This document shows, one piece after another, positions 34,219-43,648 of a DNA stretch of 64,000 nt (its first letter is position 1; each line of letters opens with the position of its first letter). The stretch is from Bifidobacterium sp. WK041_4_12. GTDB lineage: Bacteria > Actinomycetota > Actinomycetes > Actinomycetales > Bifidobacteriaceae. A program made the translations under genes and the position numbers. Under the pieces are notes generated by a model. It saw nothing but the letters and a program-made list of their open reading frames with translations. It had not been told where the DNA came from and ran no database searches. Location: the NCBI RefSeq assembly GCF_041080795.1, contig NZ_CP129674.1, positions 124,001 through 188,000 of the forward strand, written 5' to 3'.

Positions 34219-34924
34219 AATCCGCTCGCTCCGGTGAACCGTACCCCATTGTTGAATTGGAATATTCAATTCAATGAATGGAGTGCGATTTTCATGCCTG
34301 TGAATCGTGTAAGAAAAGAAGATTATGACTTTAAGTTGACAGCTTTTAGCTTGATCGTCAAGGTATAGGGGAGACGTTCGACTGCTTAAGAGCTTGAGAT
34401 TTCCGAGGATGTAGCGTGACAGTTGATTTTGACGTATCGCACCCATGGCATGGAAGAACTGGCGATGAGCGGAAAATGATCGCATGGATCGAAGACGAAG
34501 CTTTCGGCCTGTCGCTATCAAGTTGGCCGCGGGAGGACCCTGTCCTAGTGGTCGTGAAATATGGTCTTTCGAACGGAAGCCTGCTAGTGAGATGGTGCAG
34601 TGAATACCGCAGTGCAGGTGGCCATTTCGCCGATCTTCTAGAAAGGAGGAATAGTTCCTCCACTGATTCGCCCGTCAGATTGGCATTTCAGGCCAAACCT
34701 GCGCACAATCCTGAGCACTGTCTTGGCTGCCACTCTCTTGCCGAACTCGCCAAACAGACACATGTGTATATGCCGATGCCAGCACCCATTCGGGCTTCTT
34801 AAGAAAATCCTGGCAATCAATGGCTCCTGTCGGGTCTCGCCACGGGCGCAGGATACAAAAGATAGTAATAGTAAGAGGAACTGGACTGGATTACGGACAG
34901 CGACCATTGTGTTTGCAGTGTCAG
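34219..34924. other. Decayed region after the aldo/keto reductase
   Basis: A GTG-started plus-strand frame at 34416-34802 (VTVDFDVSHPWHGRTGDE) has modest coding look but no recognised family. On the minus strand 34640-34800 reads MCLFGEFGKRVAAKTVLRIV, reminiscent of the N-terminal HTH_21 of IS3 OrfB. Both are probably fragments. Confidence 0.35.
34640..34800 (-). pseudogene. IS3-family OrfB fragment (tentative)
   Basis: About 40 residues (LFGEFGKRVAAKTVLRIV then RRFGLKC) resemble the small HTH_21 domain of IS3/IS150 OrfB. No other part of the element was found nearby. Confidence 0.35.
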
Positions 34925-35284
34925 TGGACATTTGACATGTAGCGATGTGATTTTTCTGTCGTCGTTGCGGAGCGCAGCGTCTGCTCCTGTGATGGCGAAG
35001 AGTCTGCCTGTTGTGCTGCGTCCTGCAACCGCACATTCAATGGCGTATTGCGCTGACTTGACGTGGTGAATGCTCCAGACACGGTGAAGTTCTGCGTTAC
35101 GGGCGAAGTAGGTGTCGAAGAAATCTTAAGTCTTGTCGATTCCCGTCGATCTTTCGCCTCGTCCGGAGGTGAAGGATGCATCTGGGGCAAAGAGCTGTAC
35201 CGGTTCCGTGAAATCCCTCTCGTCCTGGCCTGCGGTGTTTGACAGTGAGAAGTAGTGGTTGAGAACACCGCTGGAAGGGGTCAT
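34925..35284 (-). pseudogene. SnoaL/NTF2-like protein, decayed
   Basis: One frame (ATG 35284) reads MTPSSGVLNHYFSLSN, then DERDFTEPVQLFAPDASFTS, an in-frame TAA, DFFDTYFARNAELHRVWSIH, IECAVAGRSTTGRLFAITGA and a short tail. This is the SnoaL-like small alpha+beta barrel pattern. The stop after IDKT breaks it, and the C-terminus runs into unrelated sequence. Confidence 0.6.
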
Positions 35285-35645
35285 GCGATATTTTTCTTTT
35301 TCTTGGATGCGTTCTGTTCCAATCGAATGTCGTGCTTCGCATGTGTCAGGTGTTTATACAGTAGGATAATTCAAGTTCTCACGCTTGCGGGGAAGGGTAA
35401 GGAGCACAGCAAGGCATTCTGCGCCATCGCGGCGGGACCTGATATGGTCTGGAAACGGGACGGGAATGAATGCGCGTGCAGTGTCTTTGAATCCCTGCAA
35501 CTGGTTCACCATTAATGTCTGCTATGTCGAGAACATATTGCAGGTCGAATGAGTGGAATTCTCTGCCGTCTAGCCCATTCAAATATCTTGTTTCCTCAAA
35601 CGCTGAGGTAGTCCGATCATGCAGGTATTCATTCATGAATACTGT
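35285..35645. other. Intergenic region with a possible gene fragment
   Basis: A minus-strand frame (35379-35636; MNEYLHDRTTSAFEETRYLN) has some coding look but no recognised family and ends in low-complexity reading. Nothing else was seen. Confidence 0.3.
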
Positions 35646-36491
35646 TTATCCGTGGATGCCGAATGCCATGCCAATCAGCCATGCGAACAGCATAGTCGAT
35701 AGCCCCATGAGGACGTTGCGCAATATGGCCTTTCCTAGTGCTGCCCCGCCAATTCTTGCTGAAATGCTACCCGTAATGAGAAGAGCTATGGCAACGGAAA
35801 GCACTATGAGAAAAACCCTCAACGGGAAAGAAACCGGAATCAATGAAAACAGCATGGGAATGATTCCGCCACTGACGAATGACAGGAAAGATGAGTATGC
35901 GGCCTGCCAGGGACTCGTCAGCTCATCCGGATTTATGCCTAACTCGTCGGTAGCATGGGCACGCAAGGCATCATATTGCATTGCTTCGAATGCCGCTCGT
36001 CTGGATGTGTTGGCGGAGATGCCCTTAGCCTCATATATGTGAGCCAGCTCGTCAAGTTCTTCAACTGGAAGGTTTTCCAACTCCCAGCGCTCCTTATCGA
36101 GGAGTGCGCGTTCTGTATCACGCTGTGCGCTCACGGATACATACTCTCCTCCGGCCATGGAGAAGGAGCCTGCCGCAAGGGCTGCAAGGCCTGCGACGAG
36201 CAGCGAACGGGGATTGCTGTCTGCTCCGGCCACGCCTATGATCGTGCCGGCGACGGACACGATGCCGTCGTTGGCGCCAAGGACGCCGGCACGAAGCCAA
36301 TTCAACTTGCTGGATGTACCCCTGGTATCATGCAACTCACCTGGGTGAGAGAGAGCGGTTTTGCCACTCATCTTGTTTGGCTGTTGCTGACTTATCCACC
36401 CACCGTAATCCTTATCAGGAATCGGGAATGATTCCGTAACGTCTTTATCGACGGCATTTTCCTTATGGTCATCCATGGGTTCACCATTCAA
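35646..36491 (-). CDS. VIT/CCC1-type Fe/Mn transporter
   Basis: 281 residues (start uncertain; MDDHKENAV at residue 6 is possible). The VIT1 domain begins LNWLRAGVLGANDGIVSVAGTIIG, the N-terminal signature helix, and continues AAGSFSMAGGEYVSVSAQRDTERA (metal-binding Met/Glu helix), a cytoplasmic helical insert, and three C-terminal transmembrane helices. CCC1/VIT proteins move Fe(II) or Mn(II) out of the cytoplasm. It neighbours a flavin electron-transfer operon and a FetAB-like system, giving the region an iron theme. Confidence 0.9.
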   Translation of the reverse strand: MNGEPMDDHKENAVDKDVTESFPIPDKDYGGWISQQQPNKMSGKTALSHPGELHDTRGTSSKLNWLRAGVLGANDGIVSVAGTIIGVAGADSNPRSLLVAGLAALAAGSFSMAGGEYVSVSAQRDTERALLDKERWELENLPVEELDELAHIYEAKGISANTSRRAAFEAMQYDALRAHATDELGINPDELTSPWQAAYSSFLSFVSGGIIPMLFSLIPVSFPLRVFLIVLSVAIALLITGSISARIGGAALGKAILRNVLMGLSTMLFAWLIGMAFGIHG

Positions 36492-36905
36492 TCATGGAAC
36501 AGCTGCGGTTGCGCTGTCTTGTCTTCTACGTTTTCGCCTGCACTACTAAAACATCGTATTCATCATTCGTGTCGTTTGGTTAGTGTCGGACATATTGCAA
36601 AGAGTGTCCGGGGCCAGGCTGCGGATGACATTGAGTCAAGACGCTTAAATCTGTAAGTTGCAGCCTCAAGCATCCTGATTCTTAGATTTTTCTGAGTATG
36701 AAACATGTAGTTTGTTGCTCGGTGACATATAGAAGATGTTCATGGAATCCGATGGCACTGCTAAGAAACCACCCATGAAACATGAAAGTCAGCGAATCAG
36801 AATACTCTCAGCGGATGATGTGATGTACACGATACGGATCGCTCACGGATGTGAATGACTTTCGCAGTGGTCGGGGCCGGAGTATCAATGGCAGAAAGTG
36901 GATGC
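36492..36905. other. Divergent promoter region between VIT gene and flavin operon
   Basis: About 410 bp with no gene. The promoters of the VIT gene (minus) and the FMN-binding operon (plus) must lie here; no clear operators were identified. Confidence 0.45.
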
Positions 36906-37419
36906 AATGAAAAGACAAGGTAAGATGGCAATAACCGCAGTATCGTTGTTGGCGCTTTCAGTTGACGTAGCGGCGATATTTGTCGTACCAGAGTTACGCA
37001 TGCGATATGCAGATGCGTCTTTGACTTCAACGCAAGCCGCAGGGCAAACTGCCACGCAGGCAGGCAGTTCACGCGGTGAGAATAGCTCACCAAGCAGCTC
37101 GACCCCCTCTTCAAGTTCATCGGTATCCTCGAGTCTGAAGGATGGAACATATTCGGGAGCGGTTGTCTCTACCAATAGAGGTGATTTCCAAGTGGATTTG
37201 ACAGTATCTGGTGGGAAGGTAACCAATGTCGAAGTCTTGGAATATCCGCAGGATCCGACATCCCAGTCCATCAACGAGCAAGCCATTCCAGTGTATGTCA
37301 AAGAAGCCTTGGCAGCGCAGAGCGCTCAAATTCAACTCGTTTCTGGCGCAACCGAAACCTTCAATGGATTCACCGGATCGCTGCAGGATGCCATCAATCA
37401 GGCCCAGGGTCCAAAATGA
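36906..37419 (+). CDS. Extracytoplasmic FMN-binding domain protein
   Basis: 170 residues. An N-terminal signal or anchor helix (KMAITAVSLLALSVDVAAIF) and a Ser-rich linker precede an FMN-binding domain: DGTYSGAVVSTNRGDFQVDLT, VEYPQD-like segment and the flavinylation site VSGATETFNGF, where the second Thr of S-G-A-T-x-T is the residue that ApbE modifies covalently with FMN. The next gene is apbE (4-bp overlap), which supports this. It acts outside the membrane as an electron carrier. Confidence 0.9.
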
Positions 37420-38195
37420 ACACGTACGTTCTTAATGTGATGAACCTTCCCTTTACCATTATGGTTAATTCCATATCGAAAGATCTCAAAATTGAGAAGA
37501 CGGTCAAGACCATCCACAGCCTTCTGATCGATGCAGATCGACGCTTCTCCCCGTTCAAGGCAAACTCTATGGTAAGCCGCTTCCAACATGGTGACCATGG
37601 CGTGCTGTCAGACGAGGATTTTCAAGAAGTGTATCTCAAGACTCTTTTGGCACAGGTTGAAACAGATGGACTTTTCGACCCATTCTACTCAGGCGTGTAT
37701 GACCCTACTGGATTGGTGAAGGGATGGATCGTTGAAACTGCGTTCAATCAGGTTCTGGAGCCTTTGTTGCGTACTGGTCAGGTCACGGCCGCGGCCATCA
37801 ATGCGGGAGGAGACATGATCGTTTCCGCCAATGCATTTCAGACTGCCTGGACAGTAGGCATTGAGAATCCATGTGACACCCACCACTATGTGGCAGCATT
37901 CCCACTGCGTTCTGGAGCTGTCGCCACATCAGGAAGCAGCAAACGAGGCGAACATATCAAACGTGCACATCATGACATCGTACAGTCGACGGTCATTGCC
38001 GATTCATTGGTCGATGCCGACGTTTGGACCACCGCCCTGTTTGCAGCCTCTCGTGACGACATCCCCCATCTCATAGCGGAGCATGCGCTTACGGCCTTTC
38101 TCGTCACTGATTCAGGACAGTATCAAAATTATTCACGTGGCACGCTCGTAGACGCATCGTCAATATCCAGTCATGATAAGGAGTTCTGGCGATGA
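37416..38195 (+). CDS. apbE: FAD:protein FMN transferase
   Basis: 259 residues. The ApbE fold shows NLPFTIMVNSIS, DRRFSPFKANSMVSRF (the conserved FSxF..NSE-like block), GLVKGWIVE, AAINAGGDMIVSAN (the GGD motif) and AVATSGSSKRG (conserved SG for Mg/FAD). It is shorter than many ApbE proteins and lacks a signal peptide, so it would act in the cytoplasm or rely on another topology. It overlaps genes on both sides by 4 bp. Confidence 0.9.
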   Translation: MNTYVLNVMNLPFTIMVNSISKDLKIEKTVKTIHSLLIDADRRFSPFKANSMVSRFQHGDHGVLSDEDFQEVYLKTLLAQVETDGLFDPFYSGVYDPTGLVKGWIVETAFNQVLEPLLRTGQVTAAAINAGGDMIVSANAFQTAWTVGIENPCDTHHYVAAFPLRSGAVATSGSSKRGEHIKRAHHDIVQSTVIADSLVDADVWTTALFAASRDDIPHLIAEHALTAFLVTDSGQYQNYSRGTLVDASSISSHDKEFWR

Positions 38196-39508
38196 AACAC
38201 CTATCGACACGCATACTCCTAACATGGATGATCCTACTGTTTATTGTGCCCGCGCCCATGGTGCTGATGCTTTCGACGACCTTGCCAACGTTGTATTTAC
38301 ACAATATGGTCGGCATCCAACTTGGTGTCATTGCATACTCATGGATGCTTGCCGCCATGTATCTTGGCACTCGTCCTCGATGGGTGGACAGAAGTGTCGG
38401 GTTACCACATGTATATGTGGTTCATGGGGTGATGGGACTTATGGCGATTACCCTCGCAGTCCTGCATCGCCAACTTTCCCTTTCGTCGGGGTGGATCAAG
38501 AGAACTGGCGATTGGGCACTTATGCTGTTCATCGCACTTGCAGTCTGGTCATGCGTGTTCATGGCAGGTTGGCTTACTTCACGCTTACGGTGGCTCGAAC
38601 TGTTGAAACATTGGCTCGAACACCTCGCAAGGCATGAACTTTCAGTATGGCTTCACCGGCTTAATCTCATAGCCGTAGTCCTCGTGTTCATCCACGTGCA
38701 GCTCATCAACTACATAGCATCACAACGAATTTTCATGGCAGTGTTCGATACTGTTACCATACTGGTATTCACACTATATGTTCTTGAAAAAATGCGTCTT
38801 CATTTCATTTCCATAACGGGACGGATCACTGGAACTCGCATGATAGCTCACAAGGTTCATGAAATAGCAGTTGCGATTCCACGTCAGCATGGTATGGATT
38901 GGGAAGCCGGAGACTTCGCATTCATCCGTTTTCCCGATAGTGACGGCTTGCGGGAATACCATCCGTTCTCGATAGTGAACGCACCTCTCGATCACCGGAA
39001 CCATGGGGTGGCAAGACGCAATCTTCCCAATGCAGTGACACTATTTTTTGCTATTCGTGAAGATGGCGATTTCACACGTCGAATGGGTGCGTTGCCACCA
39101 GGAACGGTTGTTGACATGTTGCCGCCATACGGGCGCTACCGACGCTTCGTTGAAGAGCATGCACACAATGCCCCCATGATTCTTATTGCGGGTGGTATTG
39201 GCATCACGCCACTGATTGCCGTGCTTGAGCACTATGGGCCGCGTGTTTCGACCTTCGTGTACACGGCCAGGCGAGGTCAGATGCTGCCGTATACCAGTTA
39301 TCTGCGATACTGGGCCGAGACGAGTCACATGCGTTCAATCATCTCCGAGCATCGGATACCGCCATCGCGAATAAGGAATGAGGTGATTGTCCGACACGCG
39401 ATCTATCTCATAGCCGGCCCTATGCCCATGCAGCGCATGTGGTCCAAGTATTTGTGTTCCCAGGGCATTCCGGCAGATGACATATACGCCGAACCCTTCT
39501 CCTGGTAA
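38192..39508 (+). CDS. Ferric-reductase-like transmembrane flavoprotein
   Basis: 438 residues. Six transmembrane helices with paired His residues (VHGVMGLMAITLAVLHRQLS, RLNLIAVVLVFIHVQL) form a heme-binding ferric reductase-like domain. It continues as an FAD-binding barrel (REYHPFSIVNAP for RxYS-like) and an NAD-binding domain (MILIAGGIGITPLIAV, GPMPMQRMW). Such proteins pass electrons from cytosolic NAD(P)H across the membrane. Together with the FMN-binding protein and ApbE this makes a small transmembrane electron-transfer module. Confidence 0.9.
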   Translation: MKHLSTRILLTWMILLFIVPAPMVLMLSTTLPTLYLHNMVGIQLGVIAYSWMLAAMYLGTRPRWVDRSVGLPHVYVVHGVMGLMAITLAVLHRQLSLSSGWIKRTGDWALMLFIALAVWSCVFMAGWLTSRLRWLELLKHWLEHLARHELSVWLHRLNLIAVVLVFIHVQLINYIASQRIFMAVFDTVTILVFTLYVLEKMRLHFISITGRITGTRMIAHKVHEIAVAIPRQHGMDWEAGDFAFIRFPDSDGLREYHPFSIVNAPLDHRNHGVARRNLPNAVTLFFAIREDGDFTRRMGALPPGTVVDMLPPYGRYRRFVEEHAHNAPMILIAGGIGITPLIAVLEHYGPRVSTFVYTARRGQMLPYTSYLRYWAETSHMRSIISEHRIPPSRIRNEVIVRHAIYLIAGPMPMQRMWSKYLCSQGIPADDIYAEPFSW

Positions 39509-39519
39509 AAGAAGCGACA

Positions 39520-39541
39520 GACCAAAGACTGGTCATTTTTC
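39520..39541 (+). terminator. Terminator of the flavin operon
   Basis: GACCA and TGGTC around AAGAC, followed by ATTTTT, directly after the stop of the ferric-reductase-like gene. Confidence 0.7.
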
Positions 39542-39976
39542 AGACATACGCCCTCTGATGTTGTAACTGTCCTTATGCAAGGAAGCCACAATTCAAACTA
39601 CAAGCATTCTAGCAGCTTGAAAAATCTGCCGATATCTTACTAGGTCGCACACTGATATTGCCGTGCAGGGATTGAATTCAGACACCACCGCTGGGATATC
39701 ACGATGTACACCTTGTTGTTACATCTTTGATGCAGTTCATGGATTTTCAACGTGATTAGAAAATATGCGCAGCACATCGTGGATCTGGAACACAGCGGAT
39801 GTTGACCCATATACAGGGCGGCGGCCTGTTGCTGCCGATACTGAACAGAATGGGAAGTACTTTCAATAACTAATTAGCGGCGTCTATTGCTATCAGATTA
39901 AGAAAACGTCCATAATGTACGATAGTCGAAACTTATGTAGTGCACGAGCGGTATTGTTCTCGGCATCGAAGTTGCG
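39542..39976. other. Intergenic region, nothing recognised
   Basis: About 430 bp with lower GC and no open frame of note; probably decayed DNA. Confidence 0.4.
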
Positions 39977-40315
39977 TTATAAATGTTTCGAAACGGTATC
40001 ATTCATAAACAATGCTTGACCATTATTAATCACGGCGAATGTTCGGTGATACTTTATGGGCAATCTCCTTAGCATATCAATATTGTTTAAGAATGGTTTT
40101 AGCCAATTTTTAATGGTCATATGGTTGTTGACTGATTTGTCAATTTCATCCTGATCGAGATGTTCAACCCTGATCATAGATGCATTGAGCTCAGCATGTT
40201 CCATTATTGGAGAGGAGGGGCGCTCAGTCAAAGATTGATGAGTATTTATTGCTTTAGGGATTCTTGGAGAATTGATCGAAGTCCTCGACGCGGCTTGCAA
40301 CTTGGCCGTTGACAT
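39977..40315 (-). CDS. Hypothetical small protein (low confidence)
   Basis: About 112 residues from an internal ATG (MSTAKLQAASRTSIN); the open frame could start as far as 40384, overlapping the fetB-like stop. The C-terminal part is Asn- and Lys-rich and AT-rich in codons, unlike its neighbours. No domain is recognised. It may be a remnant rather than a gene. Confidence 0.3.
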   Translation of the reverse strand: MSTAKLQAASRTSINSPRIPKAINTHQSLTERPSSPIMEHAELNASMIRVEHLDQDEIDKSVNNHMTIKNWLKPFLNNIDMLRRLPIKYHRTFAVINNGQALFMNDTVSKHL

Positions 40316-40355
40316 TGTTCCGGCATAATGTTGGTTTGGGAGCAGGATTGACTGT

Positions 40356-41162
40356 TTAGACCGTGCGTGGCTCGAACTGGTCAAGTTCGGTGAAGCAGCG
40401 TCTGTATATCAGTATCATGATCAGGGTGTCTCCGATTATGGTGATCGAGCTGAGTGCGGCAAGGACGACGAACTGGTATTTTGCCGCTTCGAGTGGATCT
40501 CCTCCTGCCATGATCTGGCCCGCCATCATTCCCGGTATGAGTACGATGCCGCTTGAAGCAAGCTGTGCGATCGTAGGGATGAGACCCAGTTTCGCCGAGG
40601 CGATGATTGATGGTTTCGCTGCCTCGAAGGGGGTCGCACCCATGCTGAGGTAGACCTCAACCTCATATTCCCGGGCTTTCATATCGGAGAAGAATCGGCT
40701 CATAGCAACGGCGATTGCGGCGACGAGATTGCCAAGCATCATGCCGGTCACAGGAATCAGAATCTGCGGGGCGTACCATGGCGATGGCGCGATGATGAGT
40801 TCGCTGACGACGCTGTCGACGATGAGCACACTCACCATCAAGGTCAGCAGCACTGGCATCACCAGGCCTCGCGGAATTCCATCTGCACGGGTGAGCGTGA
40901 TCTGCACGGCGGCGATGACCATGAAAACCATCAGTGCCAGGACAATCCACGGGTTGTTGGCTTCGATGACGTATTTGATGATGTAGCCCATGGCCAGTAG
41001 CTGCAGTAGTGAGCGCAGGGTCGACCAGATCATGGATTTCGCCATTCCCAGTCTCATGACGACGGTCAGGATGGCAGCCAGGGCGACCAGCAGAAAAGTC
41101 ACGGAGAGTCCGAATATGTTGATGTCATACACGGCGCCTGCAGTATGCGAAGCGATAATCAT
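40356..41162 (-). CDS. fetB: FetB-like ABC transporter permease
   Basis: 268 residues with about seven transmembrane helices. LRSLLQLLAMGYIIKYVI, TRADGIPRGLVMP, MMLGNLVAAIAVAMSRFFSD, YLSMGATPFEAAKPSIIASAKLGLIPTI and LIPGMMAGQIMAGGDPLEAAKYQ are the UPF0014/FetB blocks. In E. coli FetAB exports iron and protects from oxidative stress. It overlaps the ATPase gene by 4 bp. Confidence 0.9.
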   Translation of the reverse strand: MIIASHTAGAVYDINIFGLSVTFLLVALAAILTVVMRLGMAKSMIWSTLRSLLQLLAMGYIIKYVIEANNPWIVLALMVFMVIAAVQITLTRADGIPRGLVMPVLLTLMVSVLIVDSVVSELIIAPSPWYAPQILIPVTGMMLGNLVAAIAVAMSRFFSDMKAREYEVEVYLSMGATPFEAAKPSIIASAKLGLIPTIAQLASSGIVLIPGMMAGQIMAGGDPLEAAKYQFVVLAALSSITIIGDTLIMILIYRRCFTELDQFEPRTV

Positions 41163-41863
41163 TCCATCTCCTGTCGTGACAGCCTGCCATGTGCGAGGCT
41201 AAGAATCCTGGAGGCCCGTCCATCTGAATTTCTGTGCCGGACTCGCAACACCGCCATTCCCGTGTGAGTTGCCGCGTTTTGCAGCATGGCGCCGACCTTG
41301 TCGGAACTATCTGGATCTAACCCCGCATCCACCTCGTCACTGAGCAGGACTTTCGGCTGGAGCATCAGGCTGCGCAGCAGACACACCCGTGCCTGCTGCC
41401 CAACGGATAGCATTGCGGGGTTGCGGACAAGCTCCACATCATCCAACCCCAGTTCGTCCAACCCATTTCTGATCTGCTTGGCAACAGGCTTTGCCGTTTG
41501 CGGTCTCAAGCCTTTAGCGTTCCTGTTGATGGAAAAGCCGAAGGGAAGCAGCACCGCATCAAGAACGGTATCAGAAGTCAGCACAGGCCTTTGGGGGAGA
41601 TATACGACATTGCGCCTCCAGCTTTCGGGTGTGAAGCTGCTGCTGTCTCTCCCCTCGAGTGTCAGCTTCGCTGAAGCATGTGGGTCAAGCAGTGCCAATG
41701 CCATGAGCACATGTGATTTGCCCGAACCAGAGGGTCCCGTGAGATCGACGATCTCGCCTCGCTCAAGATGAAGAGACAGGTTGGAGAACAGGGTTTTCCC
41801 GTTCTGTTGTGATGAATCCTGTTTAAACACGCACGACAGGGCATGCGCCGAGAAGTAGCTCAC
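41159..41863 (-). CDS. fetA: FetA-like ABC transporter ATPase
   Basis: 234 residues from GTG 41863 (AAAGGAAAC upstream, inside the kinase gene; the GTGA overlap couples them). Walker A GPSGSGKS, Q-loop YLPQRP, signature LSVGQQARVCLLRS, Walker B VLLSDEVDAGLD. It is the ATPase partner of the downstream fetB-like permease. The signature reads LSVGQ in place of LSGGQ, as in many FetA proteins. Confidence 0.9.
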   Translation of the reverse strand: MSYFSAHALSCVFKQDSSQQNGKTLFSNLSLHLERGEIVDLTGPSGSGKSHVLMALALLDPHASAKLTLEGRDSSSFTPESWRRNVVYLPQRPVLTSDTVLDAVLLPFGFSINRNAKGLRPQTAKPVAKQIRNGLDELGLDDVELVRNPAMLSVGQQARVCLLRSLMLQPKVLLSDEVDAGLDPDSSDKVGAMLQNAATHTGMAVLRVRHRNSDGRASRILSLAHGRLSRQEME

Positions 41864-42894
41864 TTGTTGTTTCCTTTCGATTCGGTCGGATCGACTGTCA
41901 ATCGCAGCGTAATCTCCATCGTCGTTCCGGATGATGATGTTGAAAGAACACGAATGGTTCCTTGGTAGCGGGACAAGATATCGCGCGTCAGGGCCAGTCC
42001 CAGACCATACCCTTGGTGTTCGGATTCCGCATCGGAACGTGCAAAGCGCGCGAACCACTGTTCGGGATTTCCTTCCATTCCCGTTCCTTGGTCCCGAACC
42101 GTCACGACTGCTCTGTCTTGTGCAGCATGCAGTGTCACTTCTATGTTCGTGTGATGCGGTGAATGGACGATTGCATTGTCAAGCACGGCGACAAGACAAC
42201 GTTCGATTCCCGTTTCTTCGCACAAGACGAGAACGGTGGCTGAGGGTGATGCGAAATGGATCGCAACCTCACGCTGCTCAGCAAGCACATCGATTGACTC
42301 TAGGGCGTGTGTGATTGCCTGGGATAGATTCACTGCGTGCGGGCTGGTAGCGCCGCGTGCCGCCAGCAATAGGTCGTTGATGATGATGTCCATTCGTGAC
42401 ACGTCAGTTGTCAATTCCTTCAGCAGAGGATCGATGGGTTTTCCGAGTCGCAGGCGACGCTCGATGAGTTCGCTACGAGCGTTGATTATTGCAAGTGGCG
42501 TTTTCAATTCGTGACTCGCGTCTGCTACGAAGTTACGTTGCAGCCGTATGGCCTGATCCAACGGCCTGATCTCTTCGCGGGATAGAAACCATGCAACCAT
42601 CCCTGTGGTGATGATGATTCCAGCGACAAAGAGAATGATGAAGATTATTGCCTTTTCGGAGTCTATGATCAAGCTGCCGTGGAAGAGAGCTCCCGAGGTT
42701 ACGTCGTTGGGGCTGAAGCCGCGTTCGCTGAGTTCATGTCGCGAACCTAGAATGACGCCAATGACCAGCAGAAGTGCTCCGAGAATCGCAATTGCACTCA
42801 TTGCCAGCATCATCCGTATGCTGATTGATCGTATGGCTTTCATCCCGGATGTCTTGCGCTCGACCTGTGCATCTGATTCGTTATTAAATCTCAT
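41860..42894 (-). CDS. Sensor histidine kinase
   Basis: 344 residues from ATG 42894 (ATGA overlap with the regulator gene). Two transmembrane helices bracket a short (about 45-residue) extracytoplasmic loop. HisKA: FVADASHELKTPLAIINARSE with the phospho-accepting His. HATPase_c: NAIVHSPHHTN (N box), RDQGTGMEG (G1), GYGLGLALTRDI (G2). The small sensor loop suggests sensing in or near the membrane. Its gene sits between its response regulator and the fetAB genes, so it probably controls metal or envelope stress export. Confidence 0.95.
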   Translation of the reverse strand: MRFNNESDAQVERKTSGMKAIRSISIRMMLAMSAIAILGALLLVIGVILGSRHELSERGFSPNDVTSGALFHGSLIIDSEKAIIFIILFVAGIIITTGMVAWFLSREEIRPLDQAIRLQRNFVADASHELKTPLAIINARSELIERRLRLGKPIDPLLKELTTDVSRMDIIINDLLLAARGATSPHAVNLSQAITHALESIDVLAEQREVAIHFASPSATVLVLCEETGIERCLVAVLDNAIVHSPHHTNIEVTLHAAQDRAVVTVRDQGTGMEGNPEQWFARFARSDAESEHQGYGLGLALTRDILSRYQGTIRVLSTSSSGTTMEITLRLTVDPTESKGNNK

Positions 42895-43622
42895 ATGGGG
42901 TCGCTTTCCATGGGATTGCCGAGGCAATATCCCTTTCCTCGAACTGTCATGATCAATCCTTTGACTGTCTTCTGTCTGATATAGGAAACATAGGTATCAA
43001 TGGTTCCCTCCCCAGCATCACGGCTGAAAGCAGCCATGAGCAATTCTTTTCTTGTGAAGACCCGGTCAGGATTGATGCACAGCGCCTTCAGCAATGAAGC
43101 TTCCGCAGGAGATAACTGGATGTTTATTCCCGACGGCGACTCGATGAGCCCTCGGTGCTCCTTGAATGTCCAATCGCCAATCGCGTGACTCTGCTGCTGT
43201 GCCTGATATCCGCGCAGCAATGATCGTATGCGTGCGTTGAGTTCCTCGAAACGGAATGGTTTGGAAAGATAATCATTGGCACCTGCATCCAATCCTGAGA
43301 CGATCTCTTCCGTACTTGAAAGAGCGGTGAGCATCAGCATGGGAACGGTGATCCCTTCCCTCCGTGCCGAACGCACAAAATCCAACCCATCCATATCAGG
43401 CAGTCGTCGATCGACAATCACTGCATCATAGGGATTCATGCCAAACTCGTGGATGGCTGCCTTTCCCGTTGTAACCCAATGCGCACGGTAATCGTCCTCA
43501 AGGAGTTCCATGAGAATCCCTCCCATCTGCGGATCATCCTCAATGAGCAGAAGGCTGGGTTGGAGCAGCTTGATCGGGTCTGACAATGCGTACCGGCTGT
43601 GACTATCATCAAGTTCATTCAT
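42891..43622 (-). CDS. OmpR-family response regulator
   Basis: 243 residues. Receiver domain: LLLIEDDPQMGGILME (acidic pair), VIVDRRLPDMDGLDF (phospho-Asp), LMLTALSS (Thr), DYLSKPFRFEEL (Lys). The C-terminal winged helix ends TIDTYVSYIRQKT and MTVRGKGYCLGNP. It is 26 bp downstream of dedA and overlaps the kinase gene. Confidence 0.95.
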   Translation of the reverse strand: MNELDDSHSRYALSDPIKLLQPSLLLIEDDPQMGGILMELLEDDYRAHWVTTGKAAIHEFGMNPYDAVIVDRRLPDMDGLDFVRSARREGITVPMLMLTALSSTEEIVSGLDAGANDYLSKPFRFEELNARIRSLLRGYQAQQQSHAIGDWTFKEHRGLIESPSGINIQLSPAEASLLKALCINPDRVFTRKELLMAAFSRDAGEGTIDTYVSYIRQKTVKGLIMTVRGKGYCLGNPMESDPI

Positions 43623-43648
43623 ATTTCAGCCCTCCACCGATGACGGTA

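Noticed and set aside
39977..40384. Full-length gene start at 40384
   Set aside because: It would overlap the fetB-like gene end by 29 bp without a ribosome binding site; a later start is listed with low confidence.
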